Source of the DNA: Mycobacteroides immunogenum
GTDB taxonomy: Bacteria > Actinomycetota > Actinomycetes > Mycobacteriales > Mycobacteriaceae
NCBI RefSeq assembly: GCF_001605725.1
Contig: NZ_CP011530.1
Coordinates: 4,092,001 to 4,156,000, forward strand
DNA length: 64,000 nt
Direction of reading: 5' to 3'
Shown here piece after piece: positions 55,369 through 63,458 of the stretch (within the stretch, counting starts at the first letter, position 1; every line of letters starts with the position of its first letter). Below the pieces are notes generated by a model that made no database searches, was not told where the DNA came from, and was given only the letters and a program-made list of their open reading frames with translations. The translations under genes were made by a program, and so were the position numbers.

Positions 55369-56758
55369 GGCTCTATTGCCATGAATGTGGATGACCTCAT
55401 GTGTGGTATGGGAGTTCGAGGGTCACCGGTCCGCAGACGAGCATGATCATGGCGAGCGCGTTCTCGGCGTTGTGGAAGCCGTAGGCCCTGCGGATGATCA
55501 ACCGGACCTTGTTGTTGAGCCCTTCGTGGCGGCCGTTGGCCAGTCCGCGCTCCACCGCGGCTTGGATGCCATCGAGGTGTTTGTTGATGGTTCGGCCGAC
55601 CTTGACGAACTGCGGGATCCGGCACCGCTGCGCCCATGAGCACCATTTCCCGAGCATGTCGGTGACGGTGTCGGCGTCAAGATCCCCGGCGAACACCGCC
55701 CGCAGCGATTCCTTCAGTTCGTAGGCGCGGACCAGTGCGCCGCCCTCGCGTTTGAGCTGGGCGAGGGTGGCTTTCTGTGTGTCGGTGAGGGATTCGGGGT
55801 TCTTCAGCAGCGCCCAGCGGGCTCCCTTGTAGGTTTTGGCGATCTGCTTGTCCGACAGTTTGCGCGCGGACTGCCATACCTGACGGCGAACGTCGTCGAG
55901 GGCGTCGGTGGCTAGTTTGACGACATGGAACGGATCGAAGCAGATCACCGCCTGCGGGGCATGTGCGCGAACGGATTTCGCGAATGCCGGCCCGAGGTCC
56001 ATCGACACGGCCTCGATCTTCTTCGCGCCATCGGCGGGTAGGGCCGCGGTGAAGAACGCGTCGAGAGTGGCTGCCTTCTTGCCCGGCGCACCCCACACGA
56101 TTGTGCCGGTGTCGTGGTCGGACACCAAAGTCAAATACTTGTGGTGCTTGCGCCAGGAGATCTCATCGACGCCGATGTCGACCAGCCCGGCCAGCCGGTC
56201 GGGGTCCAGTTTCTCGGCCACGACGCGCGAACACATCGCCCCGACGGTGCGCCACGTGACGCGGCAGAACGTCGACACCGTCTTCTTGTCACACTTGGCG
56301 GCCAGCCAGACCGCAAGGTCCTCGAAGTCGCGGGTGAACCCCGATCCCGGCCGCGCGAACGGCACTGACTCGGCCAGGACACCGTGCTCGGGGCAGCGCA
56401 ACCGACGTCGCCGCAGTTTGAGCACACATACCCGCCCACTGAGGTCCAGGTGCCGCCACGCCGAATCCACCATCCGTGTGTCGTAGCGGTGCCGGGTACG
56501 GAAATCGCAATGCGGACAGGACATCACCCGCTGTTGCGGGCGCACCCACACCGTCACCTTGTCGCCGCACTCGACGTCGCGGACCGTGGTCTTCGGCAGG
56601 TCGAGGACACGGTTGAGTAAAGTGGTCGCGCGCACGGGCAAGCTCCTTGGTACGAGGTGTAGGAGCTTTCGAACCTATGAGCTACCCGTGCGCCCAGACC
56701 ACTCCGCCACGCGAGACATAGCACACCCCACCCGACCCACATTCATGGCAATAGAGCC
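55369..56758 (-). mobile_element. ISL3-family insertion sequence, 1390 bp
   Basis: The element has perfect 22-bp terminal inverted repeats beginning GGCTCTATTGCC at 55369-55390 and 56737-56758. It carries one transposase gene and is flanked by the 8-bp direct repeat CGATATTT. An 8-bp duplication is normal for ISL3. The perfect ends and duplication indicate a recent insertion. Its strand matches the interrupted dehydrogenase gene. Confidence 0.95.
55397..56635 (-). CDS. ISL3-family transposase
   Basis: About 412 residues. There is an N-terminal zinc finger (CPHCDFRTRH and CPEHG, about 38-85) and a DDE transposase domain. Its likely acidic residues are in DIGVDEISW (about 155), SMDLGPAF (about 215) and NGRHEGLNNKVR (about 375). 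The GTG at 56635 has AAGGAG seven bases upstream; a TTG two codons earlier sits too close to that site. The gene is intact, so the element may still be mobile. Confidence 0.95.
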   Translation of the reverse strand: MRATTLLNRVLDLPKTTVRDVECGDKVTVWVRPQQRVMSCPHCDFRTRHRYDTRMVDSAWRHLDLSGRVCVLKLRRRRLRCPEHGVLAESVPFARPGSGFTRDFEDLAVWLAAKCDKKTVSTFCRVTWRTVGAMCSRVVAEKLDPDRLAGLVDIGVDEISWRKHHKYLTLVSDHDTGTIVWGAPGKKAATLDAFFTAALPADGAKKIEAVSMDLGPAFAKSVRAHAPQAVICFDPFHVVKLATDALDDVRRQVWQSARKLSDKQIAKTYKGARWALLKNPESLTDTQKATLAQLKREGGALVRAYELKESLRAVFAGDLDADTVTDMLGKWCSWAQRCRIPQFVKVGRTINKHLDGIQAAVERGLANGRHEGLNNKVRLIIRRAYGFHNAENALAMIMLVCGPVTLELPYHT

Positions 56759-56766
56759 CGATATTT
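56759..56766. repeat. Target-site duplication CGATATTT, right copy
   Basis: Pairs with 55361-55368 and borders the right inverted repeat directly. Confidence 0.95.
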
Positions 56767-58043
56767 GATGACCGACAGGACCGGCCCGAAGATCTCCTCG
56801 CGGGCGATCGTCATGTCGTTGGTAACGTCGGTGAAGATCGTCGGCTCCACCCAGAAGCCCTTGTCGAACAACGGTCCATTCGGGCTTCCCCCGCCGCACG
56901 CGAGTGTCGCACCCTCATCCAGACCCTGCTGGATGTACGCCAGGATCCGGTCGCGATGCTCCGCGGAATGCACCGGCCCGAGGTCGGTGTCGTAGTCCAT
57001 CGGATCGCCGAACTTGAGCGTGGCCACCCTGCGCACCATGCGCTCCACGAAATCGTCGTGGAGCGATTCAGGAAGCAACAGCCGCGTCCCCGACTCGCAC
57101 CCCTGTCCGGAGTGGGTGAGAAACGCGAAAAGCGAACCGTCGACCGCGGTGTCGATATCGGCGTCGGTACAGACGATATTGGCTCCCTTACCGCCCAGCT
57201 CCAGGGTCACGTTCTTGACGTTTCCCGCGGCGCGGCGCATCACCTCCTTGCCCACCGCCGTGGACCCGGTGAACCCGATCTTGCGCACATCGGGGTGATC
57301 GGCGAGCCGGGCACCCACAGTCTCACCGTCGCCGGTGACTACGTTGAAGACACCCGCGGGCAATCCGGCCGCCTCCAACTCGCGCGCCAGTTCCAGGAGC
57401 ATGAGGGGCGCGGTCTCATCGGGCTTGACCACTACGGTATTGCCGGCCCCCAGGGCCGGGAAGATCTTCCAAACTGCCAGCGGCAGCGGAATATTCCACG
57501 GCACGATCGCTGCACACACGCCGATGGGCTCGCGCCTGATGATCCCGGTCGCCAGGACCGGGCTGATCATCGGCCCACCGCGCTGGAATTTGTAGCTCGC
57601 CGTCGCGTCGGCGAAGTAGTTCATGTAGCCCAATGCCGCACCGAAATGGAAGGGCTCGGCCGCCCTGATGGTGGCACCGATCTCCTGGGCGTGGATCGCG
57701 GCGAGATCGTAGCTCCGCTCGGCGAAGCGGTCGGCCACTGAACGCAGGATCTCGGCGCGACGTGCCGGCAACGTCGTCCGCCACGCACCGTCACGATGGG
57801 CCGCCACCGCCGCGGCCACCGCGGCATCAGCATCGGCCACCGATCCGCGCGCGGCCGTGGCGATCACCTCTTCGGATGCCGGACTGCGGATCTCGTACCG
57901 ATCAGCAGTGTCGATCCACTTGCCGCCCAAGAACATTGCATAGTGCGGAACCCTCGTGACGCCCGTATCGAATCGTTCGATGGTGTCGATCTCCGTCACT
58001 TCGGACCTTTCTTCCTCGCCAAACCTTGTCTACACTATCGTAC

Positions 58044-58061
58044 TGACCGGCCGTACAGTCA
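58044..58061. promoter_or_regulatory. TetR-type operator TGACCGGCCGTACAGTCA between ALDH and GMC genes
   Basis: It lies between the divergent aldehyde dehydrogenase (minus) and GMC oxidoreductase (plus). On the minus strand it overlaps TTGACT, followed after 19 bases by TAGTGT, a usable promoter. It belongs to the same set as the sites at 51953, 60408 and 63438. Confidence 0.68.
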
Positions 58062-58100
58062 ATACCGAAATTTGGCCACCACACAGCCCGAGGAGACCAC

Positions 58101-59729
58101 ATGGACACGACCACCGACGGTGCCGAAGTCGACTGGGTGGTCATCGGGTCGGGATTCGGCGGCAGCGTCGCCGCGCTCCGGCTGGCCGAACGCGGCTACC
58201 AGGTGGCAGTGCTCGAATGCGGCCGCCGTTTCCGCCCCGAGGACCTGCCCAAATCCAGCTGGAATCTGCGTAAATACGTATGGATGCCCAAGCTCGGGCT
58301 GCGGGGCATGCTGCGGATCACGATGTTCAAGGACATCTCCATCATCAGCGGCTCCGGGGTCGGTGGTGGCAGCCTTGTCTACGGCCAGACCCTGTATCGC
58401 GCCACCCCGAAGTTTCGTGCCAGTCTCAGCGAATCAGCAGGCATACCAGTGGATCTCGAACCATATTACGATGTGGCAGAGCGCATGCTGGGCGTCGCCG
58501 ACCAGCCGCGTCGATCCACCCGCGACGCGATGCTGATATCGGCCGGCCAGTCCCTCGGCATCGGGCCCGACGGCTTCCACCCCACCCGGGTGGGTGTCTT
58601 TTTCGGTGAGCCCGGAAAGCTGGTCCCCGATCCGTACTTCGGCGGCGAAGGACCGGATCGACGTGGCTGCACTCATTGCGGCAAGTGCATGATCGGCTGC
58701 CGCGACGACGCCAAGAACACCCTGGACAAGAACTACCTGCACCTCGCCGAGCGCAGAGGAGTGCGGGTTCTCCCCGACAGCCTCGTCACCGAGGTTCGTC
58801 CGGCGGGCGCCGCCGATGGAAGCGAGGGCTACATCGTCTCGGTCCGCAACCCCGGCTCGTGGCTGCGCCGTCGCCCGCGGAAAATTCGCGCGCGCGGAGT
58901 AGTTTTCGCCGCAGGGGCGGTGGGCACCAACCAACTATTGGCCGATTGCCGTGCATCGGGCGCGCTCCCCCGCCTGAGCCCGCGTGTGGGACGCGATGTG
59001 CGCACCAACGCCGAGTCGGTCGGCGCAATCACCTTGCGCGACAGGAATACCAACCTCACCGATGGCGTCGCCATCACCGGCAGCCTGCTCTCGGGTGACG
59101 AGATCCATTTCGAGGCCTTCACCCTGGGCGGCGTCGGCGATGCGTACAGCCTGCTACTCTCGCCACTCAGCGGTGACGGCACTCAGCTCACCCGGCCGCT
59201 CAAGCTACTCGGAACGATACTGCGGCATCCGCTCGCCGCGATCCGCTCCCATGATTTCCGCGGATGGTCGCGGCGTTCGATGCTGCTGGGCACGATGTGG
59301 AACCGCGACGGAGTCATATCGCTCCGGCCGAAACGCAAGCGGTTCGGCCGGGGAGTGCGGCTGCAGACCCAGCAGGACACCGGAATCCCCAATCCCACCT
59401 ACATTCCTGCCATGTACGACATGCTGGAATCGTTGGCAGCCAAGTACGACGCCATCCCCTCGCTGTGGACCACCGAGGCGCTCAACATCCCGTTCACGGC
59501 GCACATCCTGGGAGGTGCGGTGATCGGTGCCACGCCCGAAACCGGCGTCATCGATGCCGACCACTGCGTGTACGGGTATCACAACATGCTGGTCACCGAT
59601 GGTTCGGCGGTGCCCTACAACCCCGGAGTGAACCCGAGCCTCACCATCACCGCGTTGGCCGAGCGTGCGATGTCGTCAATCCCTCACAAGAACAACGAGA
59701 TTCACGTGGGCGGCGTCGGCTATTCCTGA
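58101..59729 (+). CDS. GMC-family oxidoreductase (cholesterol/long-chain alcohol oxidase-like)
   Basis: A 542-residue FAD enzyme. The dinucleotide-binding motif is VIGSGFGGSVAALRLAERGY (about 12-31), and the GMC C-terminal domain has HILGGAVIG and DGSAVPYNPGVNPSLTI (about 473-520). A cysteine cluster CTHCGKCMIGC at about 193-203 is characteristic of the ChoD-like bacterial branch and might bind a metal or iron-sulfur cluster. It should oxidise an alcohol or sterol hydroxyl to the carbonyl. It diverges from an aldehyde dehydrogenase and shares an operator with it, so the two likely act in sequence. Confidence 0.9.
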   Translation: MDTTTDGAEVDWVVIGSGFGGSVAALRLAERGYQVAVLECGRRFRPEDLPKSSWNLRKYVWMPKLGLRGMLRITMFKDISIISGSGVGGGSLVYGQTLYRATPKFRASLSESAGIPVDLEPYYDVAERMLGVADQPRRSTRDAMLISAGQSLGIGPDGFHPTRVGVFFGEPGKLVPDPYFGGEGPDRRGCTHCGKCMIGCRDDAKNTLDKNYLHLAERRGVRVLPDSLVTEVRPAGAADGSEGYIVSVRNPGSWLRRRPRKIRARGVVFAAGAVGTNQLLADCRASGALPRLSPRVGRDVRTNAESVGAITLRDRNTNLTDGVAITGSLLSGDEIHFEAFTLGGVGDAYSLLLSPLSGDGTQLTRPLKLLGTILRHPLAAIRSHDFRGWSRRSMLLGTMWNRDGVISLRPKRKRFGRGVRLQTQQDTGIPNPTYIPAMYDMLESLAAKYDAIPSLWTTEALNIPFTAHILGGAVIGATPETGVIDADHCVYGYHNMLVTDGSAVPYNPGVNPSLTITALAERAMSSIPHKNNEIHVGGVGYS

Positions 59730-60382
59730 CCGCCTGCCGCGCTCGCCAGCGCTTTGCGCACGACGTCTACGACATGCCCCTTGGGATCGGCCAGCGAGGG
59801 CAAACCGTAGCGGTCCACCAGTAGGCCACCCAGAAATATGTCGACGAAGGAGGCCCCGACCTCCTCGGTGGACTGCGCACCGTCAGGGTTGAACCACACC
59901 CACATCCATTGCAACGAACCGAGCAGTTGCAGGGTGGCCAGATTTGCGTCGATCCTCCGGAATGTCTTGCTCTTCACGCCCTTCCGAATCTCCTCGGCAA
60001 CGTTCGCCTGGAGCTCCCCGCGGATCTTGCGTACCTCCTGCATGGCCGGATCGTCCGAGAGCTTGACCACCTCGCGCTGGCTGGCGACGGTGGCGGCCCG
60101 CGAGGAGACCTGCACCATGGTGGAGGCGTAGATCATCGCGGCAATTCGTTCCGCAGGGGACGGCAACTGCTCCCACATCACTCGAACCGCTTCGAGATGG
60201 TTGGTCATGTAGGTCTCTTCGAGCTCACGCAGCAGCTGAGCCTTGGTGCCGAAGTGATGCACGATGGTGCCCTTGGACATACCCAGCTCGCCGGCTATGT
60301 CGCCGAGATTCGTCTGGTCATAACCGCGTTCGGCAACATGACGGATGAACGTCTCGAGAATCTCGTCGCGCCTACCCGCCAT
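59720..60382 (-). CDS. TetR-family regulator, probable controller of the surrounding catabolic genes
   Basis: A protein of 220 residues with the helix-turn-helix at about 8-52 (NLGDIAGELGMSKGTIVHHFG). The C-terminal ligand domain resembles those of regulators of lipid catabolism such as the KstR2 and FadR types. A copy of the shared palindrome lies about 25 bp before its ATG, indicating autoregulation. Because the same palindrome precedes three other transcription units within 12 kb, this is the best candidate for their repressor. The ligand is probably an acyl-CoA from the pathway, by analogy. Confidence 0.88.
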   Translation of the reverse strand: MAGRRDEILETFIRHVAERGYDQTNLGDIAGELGMSKGTIVHHFGTKAQLLRELEETYMTNHLEAVRVMWEQLPSPAERIAAMIYASTMVQVSSRAATVASQREVVKLSDDPAMQEVRKIRGELQANVAEEIRKGVKSKTFRRIDANLATLQLLGSLQWMWVWFNPDGAQSTEEVGASFVDIFLGGLLVDRYGLPSLADPKGHVVDVVRKALASAAGGQE

Positions 60383-60407
60383 CTGAATACCTGTGCCTTC
60401 GCTCGAC

Positions 60408-60426
60408 TAACCGTACGATCGGTCGA
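60408..60426 (-). promoter_or_regulatory. Divergent copy of the TetR operator upstream of the tetR gene
   Basis: The coding strand reads TCGACCGATCGTACGGTTA, close to TGACCGnCCGTACnGTCA but less perfect than the other three copies. It lies between the end of the second aldehyde dehydrogenase gene and the tetR start. Confidence 0.55.
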
Positions 60427-60436
60427 TTTTACCTCG

Positions 60437-61882
60437 TCACGGCAAATACAAGGACTTGTACTGCTGGTATGCCGCGAGTCCCTCCGGACCCAGTTCCCTG
60501 CCGATACCGCTGTCCTTGAGGCCCCCGAACGGTGCGCCGTGATCCATGGTGTAACCGTTGACACCAACTGATCCGCTCTGGATCCGGCCGGCGACCGCGA
60601 TGCCACGATCGAGGTCTCGCGTCCACACCGTGCCCGCCAGACCGTAGTCCGAGTCGTTGGCGATGCGCACCGCATCGTCGTCGTCCGTGTACTCAATGAT
60701 TGTGAGCACCGGGCCGAATATCTCCTCGCGCGATACCACCGCCGAGTTATCAAGGCCCGCAAAGACAGTGGGCTCCACATACCAGCCACGATCGAAGCCC
60801 GCCGGCCTGCCGCCGCCCGTGGTGACCTGCCCACCCTTGGCAAGCCCCTTGGCGATGTAGCTCTCCACCGTGTCCCGCTGGGCCGAGCTGGCCACCGGAC
60901 CGATCAGGGTCGACGGATCCAGCGGGTCACCGATCTTCAGCGACTTGGCCATATCGGTGACAGCATCCACCACCTCCTGGTACCGAGACCGCGGAGCCAG
61001 GATGCGGGTGCACAGATAGCACCCCTGCCCCTGGTTGATGAGCGTCACGGCGAACAACCCCGCCATGACAGTGGACAGGTCGGCGTCGTCGAGAATGATC
61101 GCCGCCGACTTGCCACCGAGCTCGAGAGTCACTGGTTTGAGTTGTCGTCCACAGGTTTCAGCGATCGACCGCCCCGCCGCCGTGGACCCGGTGAACGCGA
61201 TCTTATCGATGCCCGGATGCTCGACCAGCCGCGCCCCGGCAGTGCGGCCCGGCCCGGGGACGACGTTCAGCACTCCGGCCGGTAACCCCGCGGCCTCGGC
61301 GGCCTCGGCGATCAGCATGGCATCGAGGACAGTCTCGGAGGAAGGTTTGAGAACCACCGCGCACCCCGCAGCCAGCGCGGGTGCCAGCTTGAAGAAGGTG
61401 AGGATCTGCGGAAAGTTCCACGGCACGATGGCCCCGACCACACCCACCGGCACACGACGAACCTCGGTGCGCCCCTGGACAAGTGAGACCCGCATGTCGC
61501 TGGCGGGGGTCTGCTCGACCATATCCGCGTAGTACCGCAGCATCTTCGCGGGTACGGCCCCCTCGCTGAACCGGCCAATCCCGACCGGCATACCGTTCTG
61601 ACTGCTGACGGCCGTCACGATGTCCTTGGCACGACTCTTCACCTCGGAGGCGAAGGTACGCAGCACGTCGGCGCGCTCCCGGGGCAGCCAGGTGCTCCAC
61701 CCCGTCGGGTCGTCGAATGCATTGCGCGCCGCGTCCACCGCCGCGTCGACGTCGACGACCGTGGCGGCGGGAACGCTTCCGATGCGTTCCTCAGTAGCGG
61801 CAGAACACACCTCAATCCGGTCTTCCGAGGCCGGAGTGCGCCACTTGCCTCCGATGTACAGGGAGTCGTAGTCGGATGTCAT
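60437..61882 (-). CDS. Aldehyde dehydrogenase (NAD(P)-dependent)
   Basis: A protein of 481 residues. The catalytic Glu is in LELGGKSA (about 248-255), the catalytic Cys in NQGQGCYLCTR (about 282-292), and the C-terminal motif is APFGGLKDSGIGRE. The ATG at 61882 overlaps the stop of the alcohol dehydrogenase gene as ATGA, so the product aldehyde is probably passed on directly. It is a paralogue of the IS-disrupted enzyme at 55060-57999 and might partly replace it. Confidence 0.93.
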   Translation of the reverse strand: MTSDYDSLYIGGKWRTPASEDRIEVCSAATEERIGSVPAATVVDVDAAVDAARNAFDDPTGWSTWLPRERADVLRTFASEVKSRAKDIVTAVSSQNGMPVGIGRFSEGAVPAKMLRYYADMVEQTPASDMRVSLVQGRTEVRRVPVGVVGAIVPWNFPQILTFFKLAPALAAGCAVVLKPSSETVLDAMLIAEAAEAAGLPAGVLNVVPGPGRTAGARLVEHPGIDKIAFTGSTAAGRSIAETCGRQLKPVTLELGGKSAAIILDDADLSTVMAGLFAVTLINQGQGCYLCTRILAPRSRYQEVVDAVTDMAKSLKIGDPLDPSTLIGPVASSAQRDTVESYIAKGLAKGGQVTTGGGRPAGFDRGWYVEPTVFAGLDNSAVVSREEIFGPVLTIIEYTDDDDAVRIANDSDYGLAGTVWTRDLDRGIAVAGRIQSGSVGVNGYTMDHGAPFGGLKDSGIGRELGPEGLAAYQQYKSLYLP

Positions 61883-62982
61883 CGTGTGTCTCCTGTCGGC
61901 AGCAGAATCGGTTTGACCACATCGCCGCGCCGAGTTGCGGCCTCGGCCTCGTTGATCTCGTCGAACGGGAAGAAGGTGACCAGCTCGTCGAACGGAAAGT
62001 TCCCGTCCCGCCAGAGGCGAATGAGCCTGGGAATCAGCAGATTCGGTACCGCGTCCCCCTCCAGAATGCCCGTGATGGTCCTGCCGACCATCTGGCCCGG
62101 GTTGAGCGAGAACGGTTGGAGCTGCGTGCCGACGCAACCGCAGACACCTCGCATGGCGAGGGCGTCGACGGCATCGGCCACTACCCGCGGGTTTCCGGTG
62201 GTATCGAGAACCGCCTGCACTCCCCCGCGCGCCACGGTCCGAATGCTGCGGGCGACTCCGCCCTCCTCTGCGGTGAGTACATGTGTGGCACCCAGCTTCT
62301 CGGCAAGTGCGAGCCTCTCGGGTCGTTTATCGACGGCCACAATGGTCGATGCTCCCGCAACCTTTGCGGCCATGACGGCGGCCAGACCCACGGCGCCGGC
62401 GCCATAGATGGCGACACTCGAACCTGGCTCGACCGCGAGCACGTTGAAGACCGAGCCTGCACCGGTGAGGATGCTGCACGACAGCGGGCCGAGAAGGTGG
62501 ACGGGCAGATCACTATCGACCTTGATCGCGTTGCCCGCCTTCACCACGGCCACCTCGGCGAACGACGACTGACCGAACCAATTGGCTCCCAATGGATTTC
62601 CACCGCCGTCTCGCGCGGTGACCGGACGATCGGCCCGAAAGCCGGACAGATTCCGAACCCAGAAGGTGTCGCAGTAGGCGGGATGTGCACCGCGACAGTT
62701 GTGGCAGTGCCCGCAGGAGTCGAAGGAAAGCACCACGGCATCACCGACTGTCAGTCCGGCGACTCCGGCTCCGACGGCCTCCACGACTCCGGCCCCCTCG
62801 TGCCCCGGGACAAGGGGCGGGGCGGCAACCGGAGTCCGCGCGAGAAAGTCGGTGTGGCACACGCCGACGCCTGCGATCCGCACCGCCACCTCACCGGGCC
62901 CGGGATCGTCGAGGGTGACCTCGTCGAGCGTCAACGGCCCGTCGGCGGACCTCAGCACCGCCGCGATGGTCGTGATACTCAC
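61879..62982 (-). CDS. Zinc-dependent alcohol dehydrogenase (MDR family, aryl/benzyl-alcohol type)
   Basis: A protein of 367 residues. The catalytic zinc ligands are in GVCHTDF (Cys, about 41) and GHEGAGV (His-Glu, about 60). The four-cysteine structural zinc loop is CGHCHNCRGAHPAYC (about 90-104), and the NAD motif is YGAGAVGLAAV near 192. The class includes benzyl, geraniol and other long or cyclic alcohol dehydrogenases. It overlaps the SCP2-like gene upstream and the aldehyde dehydrogenase gene downstream by four bases each, forming a tight operon. Confidence 0.92.
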   Translation of the reverse strand: MSITTIAAVLRSADGPLTLDEVTLDDPGPGEVAVRIAGVGVCHTDFLARTPVAAPPLVPGHEGAGVVEAVGAGVAGLTVGDAVVLSFDSCGHCHNCRGAHPAYCDTFWVRNLSGFRADRPVTARDGGGNPLGANWFGQSSFAEVAVVKAGNAIKVDSDLPVHLLGPLSCSILTGAGSVFNVLAVEPGSSVAIYGAGAVGLAAVMAAKVAGASTIVAVDKRPERLALAEKLGATHVLTAEEGGVARSIRTVARGGVQAVLDTTGNPRVVADAVDALAMRGVCGCVGTQLQPFSLNPGQMVGRTITGILEGDAVPNLLIPRLIRLWRDGNFPFDELVTFFPFDEINEAEAATRRGDVVKPILLPTGDTR

Positions 62983-63392
62983 TGCGCGCTCTTCCGGGCG
63001 TCCTTCTCCGCCACCAGCGTCCGGTACAGCGGGAAGACGGGTTTGGCCAACGGAAGCAGGCGCAGCACCTTGCTGACCGGTCCGCGCGCCTTCACCTCAC
63101 CCTTGGCAAGTCCGAGTGCCGCGTTGTATTCGCCCCGCCAGAATTTGTCGGCGTTATCGGCCGACATCCGCAGCAGGATATCGGGCTGCTCGGTGTCATT
63201 CCCACCCTCGATCACCTGGATCTCCGGCTCCGCGAACCGCACGTTCAAGGTGGCCTGCGGATCGGTGAAGTCGAGCCTGACCTTCACGTTGGCGGCACGC
63301 AGTTTCGGCCCTGCCTGCGCATCCTCCTGCGCCAGGCGGAATGCCTGGCCGATGTACCGGTAAACCTCTTGCGAATCGGCAAAATAGCCCAT
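62979..63392 (-). CDS. SCP2-like lipid-binding domain protein
   Basis: The 137-residue protein has a sterol-carrier-protein-2-like fold: VKVRLDFTDPQATLNVRF, PDILLRMSADNADKFWRGEYN and ALGLAKGEVKARGPVSKVLRLLP. These small proteins bind fatty acyl or sterol ligands or act as accessory units. It heads the operon with alcohol and aldehyde dehydrogenase. AGAAGG precedes the ATG, and the operator-bearing promoter is about 45 bp upstream. The presence of a hydrophobic-ligand carrier supports a lipid or terpenoid substrate. Confidence 0.85.
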   Translation of the reverse strand: MGYFADSQEVYRYIGQAFRLAQEDAQAGPKLRAANVKVRLDFTDPQATLNVRFAEPEIQVIEGGNDTEQPDILLRMSADNADKFWRGEYNAALGLAKGEVKARGPVSKVLRLLPLAKPVFPLYRTLVAEKDARKSAQ

Positions 63393-63437
63393 GCCCGCGG
63401 TCCTTCTGGTTGGGGTGAATTCATCCCAACATACGAC

Positions 63438-63455
63438 TGACCGTCCGTACAGTCA
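63438..63455 (-). promoter_or_regulatory. TetR-type operator and promoter of the SCP2-ADH-ALDH operon
   Basis: The plus strand reads TGACCGTCCGTACAGTCA. On the minus strand TTGACT is followed after 17 bases by TATGTT, so the palindrome overlaps the -35 and fills the spacer, exactly as at 51944-51973. Confidence 0.7.
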
Positions 63456-63458
63456 AGA

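Larger units (their letters stand above)
55060..57999 (-). pseudogene. Aldehyde dehydrogenase gene interrupted by an ISL3-family element
   Basis: The N-terminal 413 codons run from the GTG at 57999 to the insertion site at 56759. They hold the catalytic glutamate (LELGGKGAN) and cysteine (SGQGCESG). The C-terminal 100 codons continue at 55360 and end at 55060 with FGGMKQSGIGRE. Removing the IS and one copy of the 8-bp duplication restores a single frame of 513 residues, a normal NAD(P)-dependent aldehyde dehydrogenase. As it stands, the first part reads a few codons into the IS and stops (V-I-K-Y-R-A-L-L-P). It diverges from the GMC oxidoreductase, and was probably co-transcribed with the downstream FadD. 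Confidence 0.93.
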
